Source: Piliocolobus tephrosceles | Taxonomy: Eukaryota; Chordata; Mammalia; Primates; Cercopithecidae | Direction: 5' to 3' | NCBI RefSeq assembly: GCF_002776525.5 | Contig: NC_045446.1 | Location: forward strand, 69,480,047-69,544,046 | DNA: 64,000 nucleotides | Shown: positions 32,890 through 43,065 of the stretch, piece by piece | Layout: the number at the start of each line of letters is the position of its first letter | Numbering within the stretch: the stretch's first letter is position 1 | The notes under the pieces: model-generated | What the model was told of the DNA's origin: nothing | Databases searched by the model: none | What the model saw: the letters and a program-made list of their open reading frames with translations, nothing else | Position numbers and translations under genes: made by a program

Positions 32890-33105
32890 TTTTACATAAA
32901 TGATGTGACAGGTGAGTTATTTCTAGTCCTCACGAGCAGCTCCTCAGGGTAACTACTGCTATCCCACTTCTTAGATGTGGTAAACTAAGACTTAGGAAAG
33001 TTGAGAAACTTGTCCAACGTTACGCTGCCAATAAATGGCAGAGCCAGGTTTTAAACTCATGTTTGTTTATATCCAGAACACGCATTTTAGCCACATTGCA
33101 ACTCT
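32890..33105 (-). repeat. MIR SINE (antisense)
   Basis: 'gtcctcacgagcagctcctc', 'aaactaagacttaggaaagt', 'ataaatggcagagccaggtt' and 'ttaaactcatgtttgtttat' are in antisense MIR order. Confidence 0.8.
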
Positions 33106-33149
33106 GCATAAAAGGGGAAAAAAATAATTACTAAGGGCTTATTCTGTGC

Positions 33150-33195
33150 CGATAATGATAAGAATGAAGATAATGATAATGATAATAATGAAAAT
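33150..33195. repeat. ATGATA/ATAATG-type simple repeat
   Basis: 'gataatgataagaatgaaga' and 'taatgataatgataataatg' form an imperfect simple repeat leading into a MIR. Confidence 0.85.
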
Positions 33196-33199
33196 AGCT

Positions 33200-33345
33200 A
33201 ACTCTTACACAGTGATTACAGTGCTCCAGGCACTGCTGAAATTCCAGTTTTCAAATTCTCCCTATAGCTTTCATTTTAGGGATGAGGAAATTGAGGCTCA
33301 GAGAGGCTATACAACCTGCCAAGGCCAGAGGGTTAAGAACTGAGC
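33200..33345 (-). repeat. MIR SINE fragment (antisense)
   Basis: 'cagtgctccaggcactgctg', 'tttagggatgaggaaattga' and 'ggctcagagaggctatacaa' are antisense MIR features. Confidence 0.8.
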
Positions 33346-33479
33346 TAGGTGTGTCTGCATAAATGCTTCTCTTAGCATCCTCATCTCAATCTAGACAAAA
33401 AGATGGAAGCATCCCTGATTCACAGTGGAGGACACCGAGGTTTGGAGAAGGTAAGAGATGTGCATTTATCCTAGCAATT

Positions 33480-33620
33480 ATGCTATCTCAGAGGTAGAAG
33501 GAGGCCTAGATTCAGGGTTAGTGTACCACTTGCTGGCTGTACGACCTTAGACAAGTTCCTTGACCTCTCTGTGCCTCCGTTTACTCATGAGGATAGTGAG
33601 GGACTTTAATCAGGACCTCC
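33480..33620 (+). repeat. MIR SINE (sense)
   Basis: 'taccacttgctggctgtacg', 'accttagacaagttccttga' and 'cctctctgtgcctccgttta' are clear MIR features, inverted relative to 33200-33345. Confidence 0.85.
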
Positions 33621-33639
33621 TTCTCATCTCATCCAGCCT

Positions 33640-34390
33640 GGACACATCAAGACCCCTGGATACCAAAACAACTCATGTGAGATGTTGCCTGCACTAAGGA
33701 GGAGAAAAGTGCTGCCTTCAGACTCAACACATGCATCCCCCACCACCCCGACTGCTACACTTTCAGGCAAATAAACAGCCTCAAACGCTTCCCAAATTGC
33801 TGCTTAATGCTTCTCCTCAGAGCATGATCTCATTTATGAATCTGCAGAAAGGGTTTACAGCAACGCTGTTGATGGTTCGACGTCCCAAGTGATTCATCTG
33901 AAAAGGTGATGTAAAAGAGCAGCAAGAAATCACAGGAAAAGCGGAGGGGGCTAACAACCCAATTCTTTCTGGGAACGAAAGAGGCAGACGTGGCCAGAGG
34001 AAGCAGGCGATCTCAGTTCAAAAACTTGTCACTGAATAGAATTTCATGGAGCTTGCTGACATCTCAAAGCATAACAAAAACGGAAATGCTGAGAGCAAAA
34101 CATATCTCAGAGCCATCCCTATCAGCTAGTTTGGGTCACACAAAAGCTTGAGGTATCAGGAGGTCTACATATAGATTTCGCATTATCAATGACTGTTTGG
34201 CCTGTCCCTGTGCATTGTGGGAAAATCAAGCTTGTTGGAAGAGAAGGCCAAGATCAGATACAACAGGGCAGATGAGGATTGTACCATGTCTGGGCCAAAA
34301 TGGGATTATATAGGGCCTGGAAATCAATGTGAGATCAGTTTCATGTGGACCTTCTCGGACTAGAATTGATGTAAATGACAGGAAACAGGC
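33640..34390. other. Repeat-free block, candidate conserved noncoding element
   Basis: No repeat features in about 750 bases. 33780-34110 has mixed A/T-rich and G-rich motifs and isolated CpGs ('aacgctgttgatggttcgac', 'gggaacgaaagaggcagacg') that have not decayed, unlike the flanking fossils. No coding frame is present. A regulatory role is inference only. Confidence 0.3.
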
Positions 34391-34394
34391 AGGG

Positions 34395-34590
34395 CTCACC
34401 TTGCCTTAACTTCCCTGCACTACCTCCTGCTACATCCCCTCTTGTGACTTATTCCATATCCCTATGTCTTAGTACTAGTGGTTCCCTCTGTCCAGATGGC
34501 CCCCCTGCTGGGCTCCACTGGCAAAGTCTTACTCTTCCCTTCAGCTTTTTCAAGTGACACCTGACTCAGAAAGCCTCTTTCCCTGTGAGG
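34395..34590 (+). repeat. L2 LINE fragment (sense)
   Basis: 'ctacctcctgctacatcccc', 'ggttccctctgtccagatgg' and 'gacacctgactcagaaagcc' match the L2 3' UTR order. Confidence 0.6.
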
Positions 34591-34599
34591 AATGGATTC

Positions 34600-34760
34600 A
34601 GGGCCATGCAATCCACACAGCTGCACAAGGCTAGAGGCTTAAAACAGCCCTATGCCTGGATTAATGTTCTACCGTTGCTGTCATTAAATTCTTAATTTTT
34701 GAAAATGATACTCTGCATTTTCACTTTGCAATAAGTCCTGCAAATTATGTGGCAGGCGCT
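34600..34760. repeat. Possible old DNA-transposon fragment, family unresolved
   Basis: 'tgtcattaaattcttaattt' and 'gcattttcactttgcaataa' followed by 'cctgcaaattatgtggcagg' resemble a known dispersed mammalian repeat I cannot name. Confidence 0.3.
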
Positions 34761-34968
34761 GCTCCTACCCATTGAGGCTGTGGTCTCGCAGCACCTCCTA
34801 CGCTCCTTTAGTGTAGGATGTGTCACTGTTCTTAGTTGTTTGTATCTTTCCACTCTGCTCTATTGCCAAGAAAAGAGAGAGCTTAAACAGTTAAAAGGGA
34901 CTCTACACTCTCCCCAAAACACAACACAACAAAAAGCAATTTGGCATAAACTGGTAGTAGATGAGAAA

Positions 34969-34980
34969 GGGGGGGGGGGG
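34969..34980. repeat. G12 homopolymer
   Basis: Twelve consecutive G after 'gatgagaaa'. A run this long is prone to length error in sequencing and to polymorphism. Confidence 0.95.
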
Positions 34981-35850
34981 AAGACAAGCAGGTAATCAAA
35001 ATTGAGCTTTGAATTAGTTTAATTCTCTTAACATGTAGACCTTGGTTTCTACCCTATATTCCCTAGAAGTCTACAGGGACAGTGAAATGTTATTGTCCAC
35101 ACAATTCCATGTTTACCGCATAAAAACAAATCAGCTTTTCTAGAGAGGCATATTTATTCTTAACATTGAGAAGAGATAAAATTTATCCTGAGAATCCTCA
35201 TAAAAAGGACCTTGTAAACCAGAGGGTTTTAACCCAGTAGCTTCACCTCCTGAAATAGTCTACAACATTCAGTGTCTCCTGGGGTGAACACAGTTCTGGA
35301 GAAAGCTCCATGGCTGGTGCTGGATTCTCAAATGGGCTTAAGACTCATAAAGAATGAAGATTCACTGTGCTGTAATGATGGATACTCACAGTAGGCACTT
35401 TCTCATAATGACCTTTAATCCAGGTTAACATTTCCACAAAGCACAGTTCCATACAACAAGTCTTATTGATTTGGTACTGGAGATGTGCTATAATGGAATT
35501 ATTTGTGAATGGGCCCCTCTTAAGGCAGAGACCTTTATCTTCTCACTCCTGATCCCAGAATGCCTAACCCAACACTCAACATATAATCAGCATATAGTAA
35601 AATTGGCTAGGTAGCTGGATGAAAGGACAGGTGAATAAGTGAACCAAACTTCTAACAATCTACCTGCTCTTCTTTCTACTCCAGCATGCTGAGGACTGAA
35701 CACTTGCTCAGAAACATTGACCCACTCTCTAGCTACATATCTGGTGATAATTCCCTGGGTTGGGGGACTCAGCAGCAAACTGGGCCTTTCCCAGACCCTT
35801 GAGCATTCTAAAAGGTGATGCACCCTCTAGGGCAAGACTTCTCAAAGACT
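34981..35850. other. Mostly unassigned; L2/MIR scrap near 35510-35590
   Basis: 'aaggcagagacctttatctt' and 'ccaacactcaacatataatc' near 35525 resemble an L2/MIR 3' tail. The rest is unrecognised and has no convincing exon. Confidence 0.4.
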
Positions 35851-36194
35851 GTGGTGCTTAATTTTGTGAGTCAACTTGATTAAACTATGGTACCCAATTG
35901 CTTGGTCAAACACTAGTCTAGATGTTGCTGTGAAGGTATTTGTGGATGTGATTAACATTCACAATCACCTGACTTTAAGTAAAGCAGATTATCTTCCATA
36001 ATGTGGGTAGATTTCATCCAATCAGGACTTAAAAGACAAGAGATTTCCCAAGGAAGATGCAATTTAGCCTCAAACTTCAACTTAGAAATCCTTCCTGGGT
36101 TTCCAGCTTGCTTGTCCTGCACAGCAGATTTTGGACTTGCCATTTCCTACAATTGTGTGGGTCAATTACATAAAATAAATCAGTCTCTCTTTCT

Positions 36195-36276
36195 CCATCC
36201 CTATACACACACACACACACATACATACACACATACATATAGATACACATACATACATATAGCTACACATGCATAG
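36195..36276. repeat. CA/TACA microsatellite inside the LTR
   Basis: 'acacacacacacacac' followed by 'atacata' units. It lies at the natural TA/CA-rich 3' part of this LTR class and has expanded. Confidence 0.9.
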
Positions 36277-36934
36277 CCATTGTCCTTCAGTATCCTTGGG
36301 GACTGGTTGCAGGAACACTTCACAGATACCAAAATATGTGCATGCTCAATTTCCTTATATAAAATGGCATGGTTTTTGAATGTAACCTACACACATCTTC
36401 CTGTATATTTCAAATCACCTATAGATTATTTATAATACCTAATGTAATATAAATACTATGCAGTTTTTATACTGTATTTTCTACTCATTTTTATTGTTGT
36501 GTTATTTCTTATTCCTTTTCTTTTCTTTAAAATTTATTATTATTATTATTATTGTTTTTAGAGACAGGGTCTCACTCTGTCACCCAGGCTGGAGTGCAGT
36601 GGTGAGATCATAGCTCAGTGCAGCCTCAAACTCCTAGGCTCAAGTAATCCTCCTGCCTTAGTATTCCAAGTAGCCAGGACTGTAAGTATACACCATTATG
36701 CCCAGCTAATTTAAAAAAAAAAAATTGTAGAGACCAGGTCTCGCTATGTTAACCAGGCTGGTTGGTCTCAAATTCCTTGCCTTAAGTGATCCTCCTGCCT
36801 TGGCCTCACAAAATGCTGAGATTACAGGCATGAGCCACTGTGCCTGGCTTGTTTCTTTTTCAAATATTTTTTGATCCACAGTTGGTTGAGGAACCCATGG
36901 ATGCACAGAACCCATGGACACAGAGGGCCAACTG
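36277..36934. mobile_element. MER2-like Tigger DNA transposon, split by AluJ
   Basis: The left end has 'ccattgtccttcagtatcct' and 'ataaaatggcatggtttttg', 'aatacctaatgtaatataaa'. The right end has 'ttttgatccacagttggttg' and the inverse terminal repeat 'cacagagggccaactg' followed by TA. These are MER2 features. The middle is displaced by an AluJ at 36535-36850. No transposase frame is present, as expected for this non-autonomous family. Confidence 0.8.
36535..36850 (-). mobile_element. AluJ, antisense, inside MER2
   Basis: A TTA-repeat tail (antisense poly-A derived), then 'agagacagggtctcactctg', 'tcacccaggctggagtgcag', an A-run at the linker, and 'gattacaggcatgagccact' at the end. The level of divergence and 'cctcaaactcctaggctcaa' fit AluJ. 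Confidence 0.9.
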
Positions 36935-36954
36935 TATGGATACAGATAATCACA

Positions 36955-37022
36955 AATATACACATATATATATGTGTGTATATATATGTAGATGTATATA
37001 TAGATATATAGAGAGAGACAGA
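36955..37022. repeat. TA/TG/GATA simple repeat
   Basis: 'acacatatatatatgtgtgt' and 'agatatatagagagagacag' form the distal simple-sequence part of the LTR, after the transposon. Confidence 0.9.
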
Positions 37023-37060
37023 TTGTATTGGTTCTGCTTCCCTGGAGAACCCTCTACAGG

Positions 37061-37599
37061 GGCTAAGGACTCTTGATTATTCTGGGTAGATGACACTGCT
37101 ACTGTCCTCCAGAGGCCATCTCCATCAAGGGTTCATAGCAGAGGACACAGAGAATATGTAAAAGGGACTTTCCAGAACCAAAATGAGTATGATAAATCAG
37201 CTGCTCTGCCTTAGGAGTCAGGTGAAATGGAAGTCAGAAGGGACCACTCCCAAGAGGCAGGCCCCACCTCTCTGTGCCTTCAGTCCCTATCAGGAAAATG
37301 CCAATGGCCACTCAGTCAGGGACAGGCTTTTCTGAGAAGGACGACACTGAAAGGCTCTAGTGCCCCTCCCCCATCTAACAGTATTCAAATAAATTGTTGG
37401 AATATTCCATCATTGGCACGTGGAAGAGAGAGAGAGAGGAAGGATGTTTTAGGGAAAGGCTGGTAATGGCATCTTTTAACTGGCTCTGTTCATTCCTGAG
37501 AATTGAGTTCTACCCTGGGCTGGAGGTGTGGTGTCCCCAACCTCCACACCTTTAATGACTCTTCAAGAGCAGCTGACATCTAGAGGCCTAACCTGGGCC
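37061..37599. other. Unassigned sequence, no gene seen
   Basis: No repeat or exon was recognised. A short GA run lies at 37428-37440. Confidence 0.4.
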
Positions 37600-37730
37600 A
37601 TACATAGGTTACCTTCATCCTGTCAAGTGCACTATAAAGGAGAAATGACCACATCCACTTTGAGGGAACTTACAGAAGTGAAGTGGCCAATACGGAATTA
37701 GAACTCACAGCTGTTTGAATGAAAAGACCC
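37600..37730 (-). repeat. MIR SINE fragment (antisense)
   Basis: 'ggttaccttcatcctgtcaa', 'gagggaacttacagaagtga' and 'cggaattagaactcacagct' fit a diverged antisense MIR. Confidence 0.5.
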
Positions 37731-37769
37731 CAAAATTTCCCCTCTGCCTCGTCTGCTGTTTGTGTTGTG

Positions 37770-37980
37770 CTCTGAAAGGAATGCCTCACTGGTATAATTT
37801 TGGCTTCACCAGTTACTAGCTGTATGAGCATGTGAGCATGGACAGGTAACACAATGTCTCCAAATAGCTGTGTCCTCCTCTGTCAAATGCCTGCTTTTCG
37901 AGATTAAGTGTTAATTGAGATGAGGCTACCCAGTACTCGCTCAGGAAGGCTCAATGTAGGAAATGTACCAGTACCTAGTA
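37770..37980 (+). repeat. MIR SINE (sense)
   Basis: 'cttcaccagttactagctgt', 'atgagcatgtgagcatggac' and 'tcctcctctgtcaaatgcct' with 'gctcaggaaggctcaatgta' fit sense MIR. Confidence 0.65.
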
Positions 37981-38415
37981 CTCTACCCAAGTGCTCAGTG
38001 AACAGAGGTTATTGTGATCATTTTATAATTCACGGGGTCAAAGATTACAGATGATTCACCAGATCTCTATCATGTCTCCACGAGAACACACCCAACAGTA
38101 GAAGTTACACCACCACATTCTGCTGCTCCTACCATCCTTAAGAGAGCATGAAACACCAGCTCCATCAGGAAATTTCGCACCAGGGTGGAAGAGTGGGGAA
38201 ATGTGAAAATTAGGAACCAAAATCACTTTGTGAACTCATTAAACATGAGCCTGCTCGCATCTCTCCGTGTGTCTCCTGTTCCCTCTTTGGGTTGCGTGCC
38301 TATTATTAACCACCACCCCCAGACAGCAAACGTGCGCCTTATCCCAGGAACATATTGTGAGGAAAGAGATTTCCTAATATAGTGTAATCAACAAGTTTTT
38401 TAAAAAGTCCCACCT
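37981..38415. other. Unassigned sequence
   Basis: 38160-38400 is repeat-free with several CpGs ('tgggttgcgtgcctattatt', 'cagcaaacgtgcgcc'). No exon or RNA gene was recognised. Confidence 0.4.
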
Positions 38416-38419
38416 CTCT

Positions 38420-39180
38420 GAAGTAGAACCTGACTCAAAAACCATCCTGGGCTCCCCGCGGCCTGCAGAACGAAGTACAAGCTTCTAGACGGTCGTGGAA
38501 GGCCTTTATCATGAGTCCCTAATCCCCTTTCCCCTTGGATTCCACTTCTCCTATACACATCAACCCAGCTCTGCCAGGCCACCCAAGGTCAACTCAATGA
38601 CCTTTCCTACATTGAGCCTTTGCTCATAGTTAACACTGCCTAAATGCCTTCCTTGTCCGTATCTTTGCTCCTCAAGTGCTCAAGACACTTCTCAAAGGCT
38701 TCCTTTTCTGCAAAGCAAGCATGGACTCCCCATTCCAAACCAACCTCCCCGTCACCTGAAGTCCCCCAGCTCCTCACTCATTTGTCTCTCGCAACACCTG
38801 TTGTATTGCATGGCAAACTGTCCCTTTCTTGTATTTTTCCAATATCTTCTTCCTGCCCTGCTCACCGCCAGATTCAGGTTGGATTCTCCAATAGCAACCA
38901 GGAACTAGGTTGGGATTTATAAGCAACCTCCCCCCCTTAGAATCACATATTCTGAAGCAGAACCGTGAAGCCTGGTGTTCCACACTCAGTTCCCATTTAA
39001 CTGAGTCTCTTTGTCCCATTCCCTAGAGCTTTTTCATGTTCGTAGCTGTCTCCCAAGTTAGGCAGACACCTTCTTTTGGCAAGGAGCCAGGTCTATTTAT
39101 CTCTGTCCCCACACTCGAGTGCCAGGCGTATGGTGGGTTTTGGTAAATATCTATTCACCATTACATAGTTTGGAAACAAA
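38420..39180 (+). repeat. L2 LINE 3' region (sense)
   Basis: Long L2 stretch: 'agaacgaagtacaagcttct', 'tcaacccagctctgccaggc', 'ctttgctcatagttaacact' and 'cagacaccttcttttggcaa', ending 'gtaaatatctattcacc'. Diverged and non-coding. 38850-38950 may hold a small unrelated insert. Confidence 0.65.
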
Positions 39181-39785
39181 CTAATAAATGAGTAAAAAAG
39201 AAAGAAAAAACTTGATAATAAGCTCCTTAAGGGCAGGGCCTCATCTCACTTATTTTTCTCTCTCCCTTTAATGCTCTGGCTGCAGAAAAAGCCCAGTTAA
39301 ATATATGGTTTGCCCTGAACTGAGTGATACTCAGGACTTGATTCTTAAAACAGAACATTAATCTTCACAAATGCTCAGACATTTTTCCCCCATTCTTAGT
39401 AAAGTGAGGTTATATAAGTCAGCCAGAAGGTGAAGCAAAAAGACTGTGTTGACAATTTTAAGTGCCACAGAAATGGATAATTTTAATGGATATAGTATTT
39501 CTACAAAAATAAAGCACTATAATTGAGACAGTGGCCCCAGGTTTCATCGCTAGATGATAGTGAATTTTAAATTTGAATCAATGAGGAAGGTCTACAAGTC
39601 AATTACCTTTCATTTCACTCCTTTGCAATAAATGAAAATTTAGGGCCAATAGCAAAAGTACATGGGAAAGGACGCTTTTACAGTTTCTCAATTCATACAT
39701 CACTACCACAACTGATGTTCTCTCTAAAAGACATCCATATTTATTAGCTCATTGAATTTAAGTCAGTCTTAATTTAAATTTCATA
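39181..39785. other. Unassigned AT-rich sequence
   Basis: Possibly a further L2 scrap at 39210-39300 ('ataagctccttaagggcagg', 'cctcatctcacttatttttc'). No exon or RNA gene was seen. Confidence 0.4.
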
Positions 39786-39789
39786 GTGG

Positions 39790-39920
39790 GTTATGCAACA
39801 CAGTGACTTCAGTTTCATTAACATTCCCATTTTACAGATAAGAAAACTGAGTCTTAGTGACTTGTGCATGTTGCCCAAATAACTTATATTTAGATAAAGC
39901 AGAGTCAGAATTGGAAAAAG

Positions 39921-39951
<31 letters not shown>

Positions 39952-39970
39952 GTCCTGTACCCTTTGCCCC
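39790..39970 (-). repeat. MIR SINE fragment with T22 run (antisense)
   Basis: 'cattcccattttacagataa', 'gaaaactgagtcttagtgac' and 'taaagcagagtcagaattgg' are antisense MIR. A run of 22 T (39921-39942) interrupts it, followed by 'aaacttccaagtcctg'. Confidence 0.7.
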
Positions 39971-40434
39971 AAACCAGACCTACTAAGGAAACCAATGGAA
40001 AAAGGTAGTGGCAAAAAGAAATCTAAGTCCAGTGATCTGAATCCTGGTACCTCAGAGGCCTGTGTGTGTGTGTGTCTTGAAAGAGGCAACGCCATCATTG
40101 CCTTTTAAATGCCAGTAAAATGGGACAGTGCCTGAGAACTAAAGATTTTCAGGCCCTGAGCATGAACTATGAAGAGAAATGTTTCCAGGGCACAATTTAG
40201 GGAATAGATGCGTCAGTGCACTTAACAACAGTCCCACAACCTGATCAAATGCCTTCTGCCACCCCACGGGACCCAAGGGTACATAAGCATGGGGAGATTA
40301 TTTGAAAAGTTTCCTTCGAAAGGCATCTCTTTCTTTTGTTTTCTGGAAGTCAAAAAACATTTCTCTTTCAGACCCATCCTAACATTTAGCCAGCAGCTCT
40401 ACTGAAGTTGAGAAAATGGCGAAGGAAGAGAATG
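39971..40434. other. Unassigned sequence
   Basis: Contains a short TG run near 40063. No repeat family or exon was recognised. Confidence 0.4.
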
Positions 40435-40625
40435 AGCATTTAGGGTCGGTATTTTGCATACACAATCACCTTCTCTTTCCATAGTCCTATGTGGATGTGA
40501 TGGTTCTCATTCAACTAATGAGGATGCTATGGCTCAGAAAGATCAAGTGACTTTCCCAGGAACCAAGAAGAAAGTGGCAGGTCCTGAACTCCAACCCATG
40601 TTTCTGAGTCTCTAACATTGTTGTT
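40435..40625 (-). repeat. MIR SINE (antisense)
   Basis: 'gtcctatgtggatgtgatgg', 'gatgctatggctcagaaaga', 'caagtgactttcccaggaac' and 'ctgaactccaacccatgttt' are in antisense MIR order. Confidence 0.75.
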
Positions 40626-41009
40626 CTTCCTTCCCCAGGCTGGGAAGAGAGTGTTTTGTCTTTGTAACCCACAGAAGCCTGGGAAAATCACAGCAGATGG
40701 AAAGACAGAGTCTGTATCTCAGAAGACTGCCTAGCTGACTCCAAGAAAAAAGCTACTCATGCTAAGTAGCTTCTTGTTCCTGTGACAGCAAACCCCACAA
40801 CTGTGACCCTGCAGCTGCCACAGGGTCCAGTTTTCTGTATGCCTGGTCAGAGGTGGTGGTAGTGGTGGTGGTGTGGGGACCCGGGGAGGCAGGGACACAG
40901 AGAGAGTGTGAGAAGGAGCCTGTAAACAATGATGTGGTAGATGAGGGGATCATCTTCTACAACATGCCCACTTCTGTGCTGGACTGTAGTTGGAGAACTG
41001 AGGGAGAAA
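40626..41009. other. Unassigned sequence with a GGT run
   Basis: 'gtggtggtagtggtggtggt' at about 40853-40872 is a short trinucleotide repeat. Nothing else was recognised. Confidence 0.45.
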
Positions 41010-41085
41010 TATAACATTCACTGAACACCTACTATGTACCATGCCTAATGTTAAGCATGCATATATATATATATANNNNNNNNNN

Positions 41086-41127
<42 letters not shown>

Positions 41128-41235
41128 AGGTAATGTAGCCCCTTCTTCTGTGAAAAAGAAACTGAGGTTCCTAGGGGCTCAGGGACTTACCCAGTATTCC
41201 AGAGCTGATGTAGCCCAAGGCTGGGCTGACTCCAG
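41010..41235 (-). repeat. MIR SINE carrying a microsatellite and a gap (antisense)
   Basis: The left part has 'tcactgaacacctactatgt' and 'accatgcctaatgttaagca'. The right part has 'gtgaaaaagaaactgaggtt', 'gctcagggacttacccagta' and 'gagctgatgtagcccaaggc'. A (TA)n-gap-(CA)n block lies between them. Confidence 0.8.
41062..41124. repeat. (TA)n-(CA)n microsatellite containing a 10-N gap
   Basis: A TA run leads into ten N (41076-41085), followed by about 20 CA units. The gap is placed exactly where the repeat phase changes, so the true length is unknown. Confidence 0.9.
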
Positions 41236-41639
41236 AGATTCTTTGTGAATAGCATAAAAGTTTCCCATAGGAAAAGCTACTGTCTTCAAAACTGTCCTTC
41301 CAGCTGGCAGAGAACCATCCCAACTGACCTGACCCAGTGAACCACGTGAGTAGGCACTGACCTCTAGACACCATTCAGAAGCAGCTAAGCTGTTCAAAAG
41401 CCATGGAGAATTCTGGACAAGTGGCAGCCTTCACTAGATGAGCATTTTTGTTTTCTCCTCAATATATTTTTCCTTTTCCCTCATGGCATGGAGATTTCTG
41501 TTCCATCGTCTCCAAATCTGGTGCTACCTCCACTGTTGGCACAAGTGTAGGAATAGAAGTTCTTCAGAGCAGAGCTGGGTTTTTTAACGATTCAAAAAGA
41601 CTGAGGCTCAGTGATGGGAGAGGACTTCGCTGGGAACAT
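41236..41639. other. Unassigned sequence
   Basis: Short frames of 66-102 codons overlap on both strands without recognisable domains. No repeat was named. Confidence 0.4.
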
Positions 41640-42342
41640 CTTTTCTTGGAGAAAGACTTTCATTCATTCATCAGATATTTGCTAAGCACCTCCAACATCC
41701 CAACCTCAGTTACTGGCAATATAGAGCTTTTGTTTTGGTGGAGAGATGGTAAATGAAGCAGCAAACACAAAAGACATGAGGAGCTATGATAGAAAGTGGC
41801 TTTGAGCAGGAGCAGAGGTAAGTAGACAGGAGGACTTGTCTATGCTGGGGGTGGTAGTCAAGGAAGAATTCTCTGAGAAAGTGGTACTTGGTGGAGGACC
41901 CAGATAACTAGAAGAAGCTAGCCATGCAAAGACCTGGGGCAGAGCAGTCCCAGCAGGAGAAGTGCAAAGCCCTGAGGCAGGAAGGTGTCAGCTTTTTCCA
42001 GGAATACCAAGAAGGCCAGTGAGTCAGAGGCTGGGTTAGCAGGGAAGGGAAGATGAGATCAGAAGTTGGCAGGGCAGGTAGAGTAGGCTGTGCAGGCCTC
42101 AGCAAGGAGTTTGGTTTTTATTCTGAGTGTTCTGGGAAGCCACAAGGTTTTAAAGAAGGGAATGACAGCAGCTGATTTACATTTGTAAAAGATCTCTCCA
42201 GCTGCCTGGTAGGGAATGGATCACAGAAGGGCTAGCAGGGAGGCTGAGCAGAACCTGCTGAGTAAGAGGGGAAAGTGGTGTGGACTAAAATGGTAGAAGT
42301 GGAAATAAAGGGCAGTGGAGAGAGATCCAGGCAATGGGGTGT
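41640..42342 (+). repeat. Old LINE-type repeat, family unresolved
   Basis: 'cattcattcatcagatattt', 'agtgcaaagccctgaggcag', 'gtttggtttttattctgagt' and 'gtaaaagatctctccagctg' follow an abundant mammalian repeat with the order 'gcaaaggccctgaggcagg', 'gactttatcctgag', 'gatcactctggctgc'. Long and diverged. I cannot settle the LINE subfamily. Confidence 0.55.
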
Positions 42343-42474
42343 TGGTAAATGCTTAACGAATGGCTCTCTAGCAGAAAAGCCCTGTTTGCCTATTTCCATG
42401 GTATAAACATTCTTCCTGTGGCATACTTTAAGCTAGCAATGTGGCATCACTGAAAGCAGAACTGGGAAGAATGG
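42343..42474 (+). repeat. Unnamed interspersed repeat, copy 2
   Basis: This is the second copy of the repeat at 30893-31040, same strand. It abuts the end of the old LINE-type repeat directly. Matching blocks include 'tggtaaat', 'tatttccatggtataaa' and 'gtggcatcactgaaa'. Confidence 0.6.
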
Positions 42475-42899
42475 TGTACAAGCAACTCTTGAAGCTGGTC
42501 TGAGCTGCCAATTCCAGTACACAACCAGGTTCAGGGGTAGACTTGATGGGGCTTGCTAATGGACTGGCTATGGGAGTGAGGAAAACGGAGGAATTGATGG
42601 GGACTCCTAGGACTGGAACTTGAGTGATGTGAAGCACAGAGAAGCCACTTCCTGAATCGCTGACCTCTGCTCATTCCCTGGCTTCTGGACTCCTGAAAGG
42701 CAGTGGGCTATGGGGAAAAAGCACACCCACCAGGTCCTGGGCTCCCTCAGAGCTGATCACAGGCCTTAGCCCTCCCTGTTTCTCACCCAGCACTCAGCCT
42801 GGTGCACAGACAGAATTTAATAAAGGGCAAATGCAAGAACTCAGGGTAACTGTAAGAATCAAATGGGAAATAACATAACAGCCAGCAGAGTCAAGAGCT
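42475..42899. other. Unassigned sequence
   Basis: No repeat was named with confidence. It may be a continuation of the old LINE-type repeat ('aattgatggggactcctagg'). Confidence 0.35.
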
Positions 42900-43065
42900 A
42901 CGTGGTCCACAGGCATGACATCAGGATCCTCAAATTAACCCTGTGAAGTTTTACTATCCCTCCTGGCAGATGAGGAAAGGAGGTTCGGAGCCATTAAGCA
43001 ATGTGTCCAAACCTGTGCAACAGAGCTGGGATTCGGACAGCCCCAAGTGTCAGATGACATTCTCC
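42900..43065 (-). repeat. MIR SINE fragment (antisense)
   Basis: 'ctggcagatgaggaaaggag', 'gttcggagccattaagcaat' and 'acagagctgggattcggaca' are antisense MIR. Confidence 0.7.

Larger units (their letters stand above)
35854..37060 (+). mobile_element. ERVL LTR (MLT2-type), interrupted
   Basis: The left part (35854-36195) has 'gcttaattttgtgagtcaac', 'ttgattaaactatggtaccc', 'gtaaagcagattatcttcca' and 'aatgtgggtagatttcatcc', ending 'aaataaatcagtctctc'. The right end (about 37020-37060) has 'ttggttctgcttccctggag' and 'aaccct'. Between them are CA/TA microsatellites and a MER2-like transposon with an AluJ inside. No retroviral genes remain. Confidence 0.8.
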
